A stretch of DNA of 64,000 bases from NCBI RefSeq assembly GCF_004118325.1, contig NZ_RDFA01000004.1, forward strand, positions 396,767 to 460,766, read 5' to 3'. Position numbers and translations under genes: made by a program. The notes beneath the pieces were generated by a model. The model worked only from the letters and a program-made list of their open reading frames with translations. It did no database searches and was not told the DNA's origin. Origin of the DNA: Halorientalis pallida. GTDB lineage: Archaea; Halobacteriota; Halobacteria; Halobacteriales; Haloarculaceae. The first letter of the stretch is position 1, and every line of letters begins with the position of its first letter. This document shows positions 1 to 7,607 of the stretch, in pieces.

Positions 1-58
1 TTCAGCCGTCGGAGAATACAGCGGGCGTCGAAATCGGAACCTGATTCCTACCAAAGTG

Positions 59-66
59 TTTTATAA
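59..66 (+). promoter_or_regulatory. TATA-like box for the 7TM sensor gene
   Basis: A TTTATAA-type box lies about 26-32 bases before the ATG at 92. This is the spacing expected for a leaderless haloarchaeal transcript and favours that ATG over the in-frame ATG at 74. Confidence 0.5.
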
Positions 67-91
67 CACCAACATGTCGGCAGTAAATACA

Positions 92-775
92 ATGGCAATT
101 CAGGCGACGCCGTATACGATTCCGCTGGCGGTCTCGGCACTCATCGTAGGTACGTTGCTCGTGCTTACGATCACGAAGCGCCACGAGAAAGGTGCCTATC
201 TGATGATCGCGCTGTTCACACCGATCGTGGTGTGGTCGATCAGTTACGCGCTCCAGTTGGGAAGTACGACGCTCGACCAGGCGTTGCTGTGGAACACGGT
301 CCGATTCATCGGGCCGGCGTTCGCGTCGCTTTCGTTCCTGCTCTTTGCCTTCCGGTACACGGATCGGTCGGAGCTGCTGACAGGGCGTAACGTCGCCTTG
401 CTGGCGGCAGTGCCGACGCTCACCATCGTCCTCGTGTGGACGAACTACTTCGGCCTGCACGAACTCATCCGTGTCGACGCCGAGATGATCACGCAGGGCG
501 GCATCGAACGGCTCTCGGTCACGTACGGCCCGTGGTACTACGTCCACGCGCTCTACTCACTGGGCGTGTCGTTCGTCGCCGCGGGGCTGTTCGCCGCACA
601 GTGGCCGAAGGTTTCGGGCCGGCGCCTGCGGCAGACCCAGCTGTTCCTGTTCGGCGGCGTCGTGCCGACGCTGGGTAGCCTGCTGTACGCCGCCGACCTG
701 ACCGCCATCGACTGGGGACCGGTCACCTACATCGTGACCGCGATCACGCTCACCACCGCCATCTTCTACTACTGA
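92..775 (+). CDS. Stand-alone seven-helix sensor domain (histidine-kinase 7TM type)
   Basis: This 227-residue protein is almost wholly hydrophobic, with about seven membrane segments. Its start, residues MAIQATPYTIPLAV, resembles the N-terminal 7TM sensor domain that precedes PAS and kinase domains in haloarchaeal histidine kinases. The reading frame stops right after the seventh helix (TTAIFYY), so no HisKA or HATPase part is attached, and the next gene is a CBS protein. It is either an independent membrane sensor or the remnant of a kinase whose catalytic part was lost. ATG 92 was chosen from the TATA spacing; ATG 74 is an alternative. The family placement rests on pattern recognition, not on an alignment. 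Confidence 0.75.
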   Translation: MAIQATPYTIPLAVSALIVGTLLVLTITKRHEKGAYLMIALFTPIVVWSISYALQLGSTTLDQALLWNTVRFIGPAFASLSFLLFAFRYTDRSELLTGRNVALLAAVPTLTIVLVWTNYFGLHELIRVDAEMITQGGIERLSVTYGPWYYVHALYSLGVSFVAAGLFAAQWPKVSGRRLRQTQLFLFGGVVPTLGSLLYAADLTAIDWGPVTYIVTAITLTTAIFYY

Positions 776-941
776 CGGCGCGGCCCGCTCGCTGCGTGGT
801 TCGCAGTCAGTGGATCTCGTTCCGTCGACGAGAATCGACGCCGGCAGCGACGTCCGAGGGCTCGTCGGCCGATTCGGCACGAGGGCTGTCAACACTCGCC
901 GGGAGACGAACGGTTTTGTTCGCGGGAACGGTGCGAGCAAT

Positions 942-1331
942 ATGGTCGAGACTCCAGTCAGCGAGATCATGACGACGCCGGTGTTGACAGTCGCCCCGGA
1001 CGAGACGCTGTCCGACGCCGCGTGGGCGATGCGCGACACCGATATCAAGTCCGTCGCCGTCATCGACGCGGACTGTGACCCGGTGGGTATCCTCACCTCG
1101 ACGGACTTCGTCCAGCTGGCCGCCGACGAGGCGGACCCGAGCGAGGCCACCGTCGAACAGCGAATGACCGCGCCCGTGGAGACGGTCACGCCCGACACCA
1201 CGGTCACCGAGGCGTCCGCGCACCTCCTCGACAGTGGCTTCAACCACATCCCAGTCGTCGACGACGACGTGGTGGGCATGCTGACCACGACCGACATCCT
1301 GCACCACACGACCGGGACGGCGACCGCTTGA
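942..1331 (+). CDS. CBS-domain protein
   Basis: This 129-residue soluble protein is two CBS motifs in tandem. The first begins with ETPVSEIMTTPVLTV and ends in VGILTSTD. The second begins near VEQRMTAPVETV and ends in VGMLTTTDIL. Such a pair normally binds adenine nucleotides or S-adenosylmethionine and acts as a sensor or a regulatory partner. No effector domain is attached. The frame is open further upstream, but the ATG at 942 follows a T-rich box near 913-920 by about 25 bases, which fits a leaderless start. The ligand cannot be told from sequence. Confidence 0.9.
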   Translation: MVETPVSEIMTTPVLTVAPDETLSDAAWAMRDTDIKSVAVIDADCDPVGILTSTDFVQLAADEADPSEATVEQRMTAPVETVTPDTTVTEASAHLLDSGFNHIPVVDDDVVGMLTTTDILHHTTGTATA

Positions 1332-1375
1332 TCCCGGGCGGCAATTTAAGCGTGTCCAGCCCCTGGGACGTGTGT

Positions 1376-1573
1376 ATGTGTCACGGACTCGCACCTGGGT
1401 TCATCCTGCGCGACGAGATCGCCGAGGAACTGTTGGAAGAGGCGAGAGAGCAGGCCGAAACTGAGACGACGACCGAGGAGACACCGTCGTTCGCGACCGA
1501 CGACGAACCCGCGGGCGACGCGATCACCGGCGGTGCAACGGACCGGGACCGTCCCACAGGCGGCCCGAAGTGA
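1376..1573 (+). CDS. Small acidic hypothetical protein
   Basis: This 65-residue protein starts MCHGLAPGFILRDEIAEELL and continues with a low-complexity tail rich in Glu, Thr and Asp. It has no membrane segment. The ATG at 1376 lies about 26-33 bases after an AATTTAAG box at 1343-1350, as expected for a leaderless haloarchaeal gene, and the acidic bias suits a real product. The function is unknown. The short conserved-looking head followed by a disordered tail suggests a small binding or regulatory protein, but that is a guess. Confidence 0.6.
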   Translation: MCHGLAPGFILRDEIAEELLEEAREQAETETTTEETPSFATDDEPAGDAITGGATDRDRPTGGPK

Positions 1574-1587
1574 GCGCCCGGAGGCGG

Positions 1588-2478
1588 TCACTCCGGCGAG
1601 GGCTCGTACGCCGGGCCCACCCGTAGACTCAGTTCTCGCGGTCGAATCGCCATCGTCACCGTCTCGTGCGTGCTGACCTCGCCGTCCCGGCTGAACGTGA
1701 TCGGGCCGTCCCGGCCGGTGACGGTGACTCGGCCGGCCTGGATGTGCGTGACGCCCTCGGTGTCCTGGCCGAGCACGCGGTGGCGGACCGCCTCCGAGAC
1801 CAGATCGCCCGCCGGCATGCGCTCGACGACCGCCACGTCGAACAGCCCGTCGGCCATGTCGGCCTGCCCCCCTTCCTCGACGAACCGGCGCGCGTTGCCC
1901 ACCAGCAGGCACAGCGCCTCCCCCTCCCAGGTCTCGGTCTCGGTGTCGAGGCGCACGTCCAGCCCGTCGAACGAGCGGGCCTGCTGGGCGCCGGTGAGCA
2001 GGAACGCGAGCGTTCCGAACCGTTCTTTCAGTTCGCTGGAGGTCGCGACGCTGGCCTCGGCAGGAAAGCCCGCGATACAGGAGACCAGGAAGGGTTCGTC
2101 GCCGGCCATCCCCACGTCGACGGTCGCGACCTCGCCCGTGTCCGCGATGTCGGCGGCCTCCTCGATCCCCTCGACCCCGACGGTCCGGGCGAGGATGTTG
2201 GCCGTCCCGGCCGGGATCACCGACAGCGTCACGTCGGCGAGGTGGTCGGCGGCGTCGAGTCCCCGCAGGACTTCGTTGATCGTCCCGTCGCCGCCACAGA
2301 CCGCGAGTTCGGACACGCCTGCTTCGCCGGCCTCGCGGGCCAGCGCCAGCGCGTCACCCTCGCCCTCGGTGTGGTCGACCGCGAACCCGCGACCGCGACA
2401 GAGCCGCGTGACGTACTCGGCGTGATCGCCCGTCCCGCTCACGGGGTTGAGGATGCACCGACGTGACCCGACCTGCAT
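1588..2478 (-). CDS. Diacylglycerol/sphingosine-type lipid kinase (DagK/YegS family)
   Basis: This 296-residue protein has the layout of the DAGK catalytic fold. It starts RRCILNPVSGTG, carries the nucleotide-binding motif VCGGDGTINEVLRGL near residue 70, then VIPAGTANILARTVG, and ends in the beta-rich domain with VEERMPAGDL and TFSRDGEVSTHETV. It probably phosphorylates a lipid alcohol at the membrane, which in haloarchaea would be an isoprenoid glycerol lipid, but the substrate cannot be read from sequence. The start at 2478 puts the first strand at the N terminus, whereas the longer frame would add about 36 residues that look non-coding. Confidence 0.88.
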   Translation of the reverse strand: MQVGSRRCILNPVSGTGDHAEYVTRLCRGRGFAVDHTEGEGDALALAREAGEAGVSELAVCGGDGTINEVLRGLDAADHLADVTLSVIPAGTANILARTVGVEGIEEAADIADTGEVATVDVGMAGDEPFLVSCIAGFPAEASVATSSELKERFGTLAFLLTGAQQARSFDGLDVRLDTETETWEGEALCLLVGNARRFVEEGGQADMADGLFDVAVVERMPAGDLVSEAVRHRVLGQDTEGVTHIQAGRVTVTGRDGPITFSRDGEVSTHETVTMAIRPRELSLRVGPAYEPSPE

Positions 2479-2631
2479 ACGTGTCCGGAGGGCCGCCGGG
2501 TATTTAGTCGACGGGCCGGCGCCGGTCGGTGGATTCGATGGCTGGACGCCAACGGTTTTGTCGCTTTCGTCCCTCGGTCGCCACATCGTGCGTACCGAGT
2601 ACGAGCGGGACCGGACGGTGATCGCTCCGTG

Positions 2632-2916
2632 ATGCTCGCCCAGTTGCTCGAACAGTACGTCAGCCTTGGGATCTTCCTGCTCGCCGCGGGACTCGGCGTG
2701 TTCAGTCTGCTGGCGTGGCGGCGGGAGCGTGACCGTCGAATGGTGATCGTGACCATCGGGTACGCGATGTTTGCAGTGTACGGGCTCGTCGTGTTCCTCG
2801 AGTACGTCCTTTTACCATACCTCCCGTACCGGCTGCTCGAACTGCTGGAGCACGGGAGTGCAATCCTCATCCTCGGCGGCCTGCTGGCCTTCTTCGCCGC
2901 CCTCACCCGGGACTGA
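2632..2916 (+). CDS. Small three-helix membrane protein (DUF7521-like)
   Basis: This 94-residue protein has three hydrophobic segments (VSLGIFLLAAGLGVFSLLAW, MVIVTIGYAMFAVYGLVVFL and AILILGGLLAFFAAL). It ends just before the next gene: its TGA is followed at once by GTG and then ATG of the regulator, so the two are almost certainly co-transcribed. In haloarchaea a small membrane protein is often paired with a winged-helix regulator in this way, and the DUF7521 label is from memory. It may sense or anchor for the regulator, which is inference. GTG at 2629 is an alternative start. Confidence 0.75.
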   Translation: MLAQLLEQYVSLGIFLLAAGLGVFSLLAWRRERDRRMVIVTIGYAMFAVYGLVVFLEYVLLPYLPYRLLELLEHGSAILILGGLLAFFAALTRD

Positions 2917-2919
2917 GTG

Positions 2920-3441
2920 ATGTCGGACCGCGACCTCGAACTGCCGTCGCGACGCGCGATCTACCAGCGCATCGCCGACGAGCCAGGGGTTCACTTCCGG
3001 GCGCTGTTGGGCGATCTCGACTACGCGCAGGGGACGCTCCAGTACCACCTCCGCTGGCTGGCCGACGAGAATCTGATCGAGGTGTCCGACGACGGGAAGT
3101 ACACGCGATACTATCCGGCCGCCGAGTTCGACGAGACCGATCAGGCCGTGATGAACGCGCTCCGGCGCGAGTACAGCCGCCGCGTCCTCGCACACCTACT
3201 CACCGACGGCCCGCTCTCGACGACGGAGTTGAGCGACCGCCTCGACAAGGCCAACTCGACGATCTCCTGGCACCTCTCGAAACTGGCCGACGCAGGCCTC
3301 GTCACGAAAGAACGGAACGGACGCAGTGTGATCTACGAGGTGACCGAACCCGACCGAGTCGCGATGCTGTACACCGTCCACCGGGGCTCGTTTACCGACC
3401 GGGTCGTGGATCGCCTGCTGGGACTGTGGGACAGCTACTGA
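2920..3441 (+). CDS. Tandem winged-helix transcriptional regulator
   Basis: This 173-residue protein has two winged-helix domains. The first, residues 8-65, has the pattern RRAIYQRIADEPGVHFRALL with LQYHLRWLADENLI as recognition region. The second, residues 75-150, has RRVLAHLLTDGPLSTTELSD followed by STISWHLSKLADAGLVTKE. Both resemble the ArsR/MarR-like regulators common in haloarchaea. No metal-binding Cys or His cluster is evident. It follows the small membrane protein with no gap, so it may act together with it. Its end overlaps the convergent cytochrome gene by 7 bases. Confidence 0.88.
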   Translation: MSDRDLELPSRRAIYQRIADEPGVHFRALLGDLDYAQGTLQYHLRWLADENLIEVSDDGKYTRYYPAAEFDETDQAVMNALRREYSRRVLAHLLTDGPLSTTELSDRLDKANSTISWHLSKLADAGLVTKERNGRSVIYEVTEPDRVAMLYTVHRGSFTDRVVDRLLGLWDSY

Positions 3442-3977
3442 CCAGTTGCCGTCGGACCGATCCCAGACAGCACCAGCCCGCGCAACAGGAGGACGTACGC
3501 GAGAAAGACCAGCGAAGGGATCACGAGGGGGCGAACGAGGCCCGCCGCATCCGTGCCGACCGCGGCCGCATGAACCGTCCCGGAGACGAAGCCGCCGTAG
3601 GCGAGCGCGTGGACGACACGCGGTCCCCAGGGCCGGTCGAACCGATTGGCGTCGAGGACCCCCAGGACCGCCACGACCAGCAGGCCCAGGGCACCGACAC
3701 CGACCGCCAGCCCGACGAGGAAGTACGACTGCGTGTACGACGGTTCGGGGACCGCGCCGGTGAGAACGAACCACGCGTCCACCACTCCGAGGCTGGCGTG
3801 CAACAGCGTCACGAGCATCGCGAAGACCGACAACTCGACGTGGACGCGTCGCGCCGCCTCGTGCAGCGTGCCGAACGGGTCGGTGTTGTAAAAGATGCCG
3901 GTCAGCACTGACAGATACAGCGACGGATAGGCGAGGAGGGCGGCGGCCCGGTCGAGATACCAGACGAGGGTGCTCAT
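3435..3977 (-). CDS. Membrane cytochrome b, ferric-reductase-like
   Basis: This 180-residue protein has about five membrane segments. Two helices carry histidine pairs at heme-coordinating spacing: H46 and H60 (14 apart) and H123 and H136 (13 apart). That arrangement is typical of bis-heme b-type cytochromes and ferric reductase-like transmembrane domains, so a role in moving electrons across the membrane is likely. It is the last gene of an overlapping minus-strand operon with a flavin transferase. Its ATG overlaps the stop of the preceding gene by one base. No flavin or NAD(P)H-binding domain is attached, so the electron donor must be another protein. Confidence 0.72.
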   Translation of the reverse strand: MSTLVWYLDRAAALLAYPSLYLSVLTGIFYNTDPFGTLHEAARRVHVELSVFAMLVTLLHASLGVVDAWFVLTGAVPEPSYTQSYFLVGLAVGVGALGLLVVAVLGVLDANRFDRPWGPRVVHALAYGGFVSGTVHAAAVGTDAAGLVRPLVIPSLVFLAYVLLLRGLVLSGIGPTATGQ

Positions 3978-4264
3978 CAGGACGCCCCCGTCGTCTCGAC
4001 GACGTCCGGGCAGCCGTCGCCGTCCCGGAACCCGTTGTCCGTCTCGGGTCGCTGTGGACACCGATCCGTCGAGTCGGGGACGCCGTCGCCGTCGTAGTCG
4101 CCCTGGGCCTGCCGGGCCGTCACTGTCTGTTCGACCAGCGCTGTCTGCTCGTTCGTGGTCGCCTGCGTGGCCCGAACGTCGCCGACCTGACAGACGAGGG
4201 GGACGGTCGCCACGACGACGATCACCGCCACGACGGTGATCCGCTGGTTAGCGGTCCAGGACAT
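3977..4264 (-). CDS. Membrane-anchored protein with thrombospondin type 3-like calcium repeat
   Basis: This 95-residue protein has an N-terminal hydrophobic segment (ITVVAVIVVVATVPLVC), then a short linker, then Asp-rich repeats of the form YDGDGVPDSTDRCPQRPETD and DGDGCPDV. Repeats of this DxDxDG type with paired cysteines bind calcium in thrombospondin type 3 domains and lie outside the membrane. The gene overlaps the flavin transferase gene by 17 bases and the cytochrome gene by one base. It may be an external stalk or scaffold for the redox proteins, which is inference from its position. Confidence 0.7.
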   Translation of the reverse strand: MSWTANQRITVVAVIVVVATVPLVCQVGDVRATQATTNEQTALVEQTVTARQAQGDYDGDGVPDSTDRCPQRPETDNGFRDGDGCPDVVETTGAS

Positions 4265-5120
4265 GACTGTCGAATCCCGTCGTCTCGTGGAACACGCCGT
4301 CGTGGACGACGAGCGCTTCGAGTCCGGTCCAGTCTTCGGCCAAGTCGACGGCGGCGTCGAGGGGCAGCGCCGCGAGCGTCGTCGCGAGCGCGTCGGCTTC
4401 CATGCAGTCGCGCCTGGCGAGTACCGTCACCGACTCGTGGCGCGCGCCGAGGCGCTCCGCCGTCGGCTCGTAGACGTGATCGACACCCCCGCGCCGTCGG
4501 CGATAGCTCCCCGAGGTCGCGACTGCCCAGTCGGTGTCGAGGACTCGCAGGGGTTTCTCGTCGCCGTAGGGACTCTCGACGGCGACCGCCCCGGTCGGCG
4601 GGGACACGTCGCCGCCGCCGCTGACGAATCCACGCCGACCCAGACCCGTGAGTTCCGCGGCCGCCCGGTCCACAACGTACCCCTTTGCGAGCCCGTTGAG
4701 ATCGAGCGGCACCTCGGTGACGATCCGATCGCCGTCGATCCGGATCGTTCCGGTCTCGAAACGCTCCGGGAGCGAGTCGGTCTCGCCACGAAGGTAGGCC
4801 TTGAGTTCGTGCTCGACGGTGCCCTGATGGATGTCGAACACACCGTCGGTTCGGTCGTAGTATTCCAGTCCCCGACGGACGACGGTGGCGACGTGCTCGT
4901 CCTCGACGACGCCGCCGCGGTTCAGCTCGCTGACCCCGCTCGCGTCGTCGAACGCGTCCAGTCGCGCTTCGAGGCGCTCGGCCAGCCGCCGAGCGGCCCT
5001 GGCCGCGTCACCCGCCCGAAATCCCGCCGACTGAATCACGAACGTCGTATCACAACACCTGAACGTCAGGCGTTCGTCACCGACACGTTCGTACACCGAC
5101 GTCGGATCAGTCGTTGTCAC
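4248..5120 (-). CDS. apbE: FAD:protein FMN transferase (ApbE family)
   Basis: This 290-residue protein matches ApbE flavin transferases, which attach FMN through a phosphoester bond to a threonine of a partner protein outside the membrane. Visible family motifs are VPLDLNGLAKGYVVDRAA, the SGGGD loop, and the C-terminal metal-binding segment MEADALATTLAAL. The GTG at 5120 overlaps the upstream gene by 14 bases and gives an N terminus without a signal peptide, which is odd for an enzyme usually exported. No FMN-binding target domain with the usual threonine motif was found nearby, so its substrate is open. Confidence 0.9.
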   Translation of the reverse strand: MTTTDPTSVYERVGDERLTFRCCDTTFVIQSAGFRAGDAARAARRLAERLEARLDAFDDASGVSELNRGGVVEDEHVATVVRRGLEYYDRTDGVFDIHQGTVEHELKAYLRGETDSLPERFETGTIRIDGDRIVTEVPLDLNGLAKGYVVDRAAAELTGLGRRGFVSGGGDVSPPTGAVAVESPYGDEKPLRVLDTDWAVATSGSYRRRRGGVDHVYEPTAERLGARHESVTVLARRDCMEADALATTLAALPLDAAVDLAEDWTGLEALVVHDGVFHETTGFDSHVLDR

Positions 5121-5409
5121 CGAACCACCCCTCCCCGTCCTCGTGCTCTTCTTCTTCGTGTTCCTCGTACTCCTCGCGTTCTTCGTCGTGGCCGGAGCCT
5201 GTCTGGACGGCCGGCGTGAAGTTCTCATTCGGGGCGGGCGCGTCGCCGGTGGTCTGTGCGTTCGCTGGCGTCGAGTCGCCAGTCGTCGGGTCGTCGGGCG
5301 AGGCGATTCCACCGACGGGAGCGCCGAGTGCGACGGCCAGCACCGCCGTCAGGAGGGCCCCCGCGAGCGTGAACGCCACGAGTCGGTTGGTGGGGATCGG
5401 GAGCCGCAT
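5107..5409 (-). CDS. Small membrane-anchored acidic protein
   Basis: This 100-residue protein has one N-terminal membrane segment or signal (LVAFTLAGALLTAVLAVALG), a Pro/Thr-rich linker, and a tail made almost only of Glu, Asp, His and Tyr (EEREEYEEHEEEEHEDGEGW). The tail could bind metal ions. It is the first gene of the four-gene redox operon and overlaps the flavin transferase gene, so a role in metal or electron handling outside the cell is plausible. No threonine motif for flavinylation is seen. The family was not recognised. Confidence 0.65.
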   Translation of the reverse strand: MRLPIPTNRLVAFTLAGALLTAVLAVALGAPVGGIASPDDPTTGDSTPANAQTTGDAPAPNENFTPAVQTGSGHDEEREEYEEHEEEEHEDGEGWFGDND

Positions 5410-5630
5410 CGTCAGATCACTCCGACTTCGGTCGCGAGCCGGTCATTGCGTGGAGTCATACGCGTAGAGCGTGAGTGAGGTCTCAAATAGCCGTTCGCGT
5501 CCATCGGTCGAATGTTCGTCCAGTCGTCGAATCGTCGGCGGGGAGACGATGGCGATCGCCCATCCGGCAGGTCGGCGGTCGAACTGGCCCGAATATTCAA
5601 GCCGTCAGCGACGCGACCAGTCGTCGTTCG

Positions 5631-6032
5631 ATGCGAACCGACTACGACGCGATCGTGGACGACTTCGGGAGCCGGGCCGGGATCGAGAACATGGCCAACG
5701 CCGAGCGGGCCGCCATCGAGACCCTGCTCACGCTCGGGGAGTCGATCCCGACGGCCGAGGCCGACGCACTCGGGGTCGTCCTCCCGGGCGCACTCGGGGA
5801 CGCGATCACCGAACACCGGGACACCCACGAGGAACGGACCGCCGACGAGTTCGTCGTCCTGGTCGCCGACCGCGAGGGCATCGGCGTCAGCCCCGAGGAC
5901 GCCGTGATCCACACCCGGGCCGCCATCGCCACCATCGCCGCCCACGGCGGCGACGACGAGCTCCGCCGCGTCTACGACCACCTCCCCGAGGACTTCGACC
6001 CCCTGTTCGAGACCGCCGAACTCGCGGGCTGA
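5631..6032 (+). CDS. DUF2267 domain protein
   Basis: This 133-residue soluble, very acidic protein has the two-helix-bundle repeat pattern of DUF2267. The first half contains MANAERAAIETLLTLGESIP followed by ALGVVLPGALGDAI. The second half contains VVLVADREGIGVSPEDAVIH followed by ELRRVYDHLPEDFDPLF. These proteins resemble the spore-coat/SusD-unrelated all-helical DUF2267 group and their role is unknown. The ATG at 5631 was chosen because the open frame before it has the composition of non-coding DNA. It stands alone, with 221 bases before it and a 75-base gap to the next gene. Confidence 0.8.
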   Translation: MRTDYDAIVDDFGSRAGIENMANAERAAIETLLTLGESIPTAEADALGVVLPGALGDAITEHRDTHEERTADEFVVLVADREGIGVSPEDAVIHTRAAIATIAAHGGDDELRRVYDHLPEDFDPLFETAELAG

Positions 6033-6107
6033 GCCGTTCGGGCGTGTGGTTCCACCGCACGAACCACCGACACACTCATAGCGTTCTGTCTCTTTCGATC
6101 CGACACG

Positions 6108-6743
6108 ATGATGCTCCCGACCCACGCCCTGGCGGGGATGGCGCTGGCACTCCCGGTGATAGTCGTGGCTCCGGAGTTCGCGCCCGTCGCGCTCGCGGCC
6201 GGGTTCGCGGGCGGCGTCCTCCCGGATCTGGACATGTACGTCGGTCACCGGAGGACGCTGCACTACCCGGTGTACTTCTCCGCACTCGCGGTCGGAGCGC
6301 TCGCGCTCGCGCTGGCAGTGCCGACCGCCCTCACTGTGGGGCTGGCCTTCTGCCTGCTCGGCGCGGCCCTCCACAGCGTCACCGACGTGTTCGGCGGCGG
6401 GCTGGAGTTGCGCCCCTGGGAGGGGACCTCCGACCGGGCCGTCTACGACCACTACCGCGGGCAGTGGCTCGCGCCACGGCGGTGGGTGGGCTACGACGGG
6501 TCGCCCGGCGACCTCCTGCTGTCGAGCCTGCTCGCCGTGCCGCTCCTGGTGACCGTCGACGGCGCGTTCCGGCTGGCCGTCCTCGGTGGCCTGGTCGTCG
6601 CGGTCGTCTACGCCACCGTCCGGCGGGCCCTCCCGACACTGGCCGAGCGGCTCGTCGACGAGTTCGGTGCGGTCCTGCCCGCCGTGGTCCTGGCACAGCT
6701 CCCCACGCGCTACCAGCAGGGTGTGGGGATCGAAGAGCAGTAG
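6108..6743 (+). CDS. Membrane protein of the YdjM/DUF457 metal-dependent hydrolase group
   Basis: This 211-residue protein starts MMLPTHALAGMALALPVIVV and has about five membrane segments. The N-terminal THALAG histidine, the GGVLPDLDMYVGHRRTLHYP segment and ALHSVTDVFGGGLELRPW are the usual His/Asp pattern of this family, which is annotated as membrane-bound metal-dependent hydrolase although its substrate is not known. A TTTCGATCC stretch before the start gives no clear promoter. A second, more distant member of the family lies at 56228-56806. ATG 6111 is an alternative start. Confidence 0.8.
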   Translation: MMLPTHALAGMALALPVIVVAPEFAPVALAAGFAGGVLPDLDMYVGHRRTLHYPVYFSALAVGALALALAVPTALTVGLAFCLLGAALHSVTDVFGGGLELRPWEGTSDRAVYDHYRGQWLAPRRWVGYDGSPGDLLLSSLLAVPLLVTVDGAFRLAVLGGLVVAVVYATVRRALPTLAERLVDEFGAVLPAVVLAQLPTRYQQGVGIEEQ

Positions 6744-6839
6744 TTTCTCGTGACCGGCGATGCTCGTCCCTCCTGAGATGAGACGGTCGAGTGCTGGCGT
6801 GTCCCTGGACGGAGAGACGGTCCGGGATGGAGGGCGAGC

Positions 6840-7502
6840 GTGACCGACGCCATCGCTGGGCTGGCACTGGTCCTCCAGCTCGCCGTCCTCGGGACCCTCG
6901 GCGAGGCCGCTCGCCGCCGGAACGTCGCCGCGGCGGTGAACGCGCTCTTTGCCCTCGCCGTCACCCTGCTCCCGGCACTGGCCGGCGTCGTCGCGCCGTC
7001 GGTCGTGGTCGATCCGACGGTCCCGCTCTGGATCGCGCTGGCCGGCTTCCTCCACTCGTTAGGGATGCTCGGCCTCTACGAGTCGGTCTGGTGGTGGGAC
7101 CACCTCAGCCACACCGTCTCCGCGGCGCTAGTGGCCGCCCTCCTGTACGCCGCACTCGTCGTCGCCTACACACCCTCGGTGGGCGTCCTCGCGGTCGCCA
7201 CACTCGTCTTCACCTTCGCCGTCGGCGTGTTCTGGGAACTGATCGAACTCGTCGCCCGCGAAGTCGGCGACCGCTTCGACGTGGAGCCTGTCCTCGTTCA
7301 CTACGGCTGGCGCGACACCGCCTACGACCTCGTGTTCGACGTGGTCGGCGCACTGCTGATCGTCGGCTTCGAGGTGGGCGTGTTCGTCCCCCTGATCGAC
7401 CGGTTCCCACGGGCGGCCGAGACGCTCGTGGTCGGCGGTGGTGGCGTAGTGCTGGTCGGGTCGGTGGTGATGACGGTGGTCGTGTGGCCGATGGAGGAGT
7501 GA
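6840..7502 (+). CDS. Six- to seven-helix membrane protein (YjdF/DUF2238-like)
   Basis: This 220-residue protein is highly hydrophobic with six or seven predicted membrane segments. The motif ESVWWWDHLSHTVSAALVAA in the middle and FAVGVFWELIELVAREVGDR followed by DTAYDLVFDVVGALL are the conserved pattern of the YjdF-like family, whose histidine, aspartate and glutamate residues lie at the membrane face. The biochemical role is unknown. The start codon is GTG. It lies 96 bases after the preceding hydrolase-like gene on the same strand and may share its transcript. Confidence 0.75.
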   Translation: MTDAIAGLALVLQLAVLGTLGEAARRRNVAAAVNALFALAVTLLPALAGVVAPSVVVDPTVPLWIALAGFLHSLGMLGLYESVWWWDHLSHTVSAALVAALLYAALVVAYTPSVGVLAVATLVFTFAVGVFWELIELVAREVGDRFDVEPVLVHYGWRDTAYDLVFDVVGALLIVGFEVGVFVPLIDRFPRAAETLVVGGGGVVLVGSVVMTVVVWPMEE

Positions 7503-7607
7503 GCGGGACCAGTAGCCCGATCGAACGCGGAGGAGCAGTAACGTGTCGCGGCCGGTTGCTTGCCCGTGTCGCCGTCTTTTTCCACGCCCGGCGCGACCGT
7601 GTATGCC

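Noticed and set aside
1666..2466. Long plus-strand frames opposite the lipid kinase gene.
   Set aside because: The minus-strand product has clear kinase motifs; the plus-strand frames have none.
5107..5409. The small acidic protein as flavinylation target of the ApbE enzyme.
   Set aside because: No segment resembles the threonine motif that ApbE modifies, so this link is not supported by sequence.
5412..7055. A long open frame on the minus strand across the DUF2267 and hydrolase genes.
   Set aside because: It is antisense to two well-supported genes, is rich in Arg, Gly and Asp without domain pattern, and long antisense frames are common in GC-rich haloarchaeal DNA.
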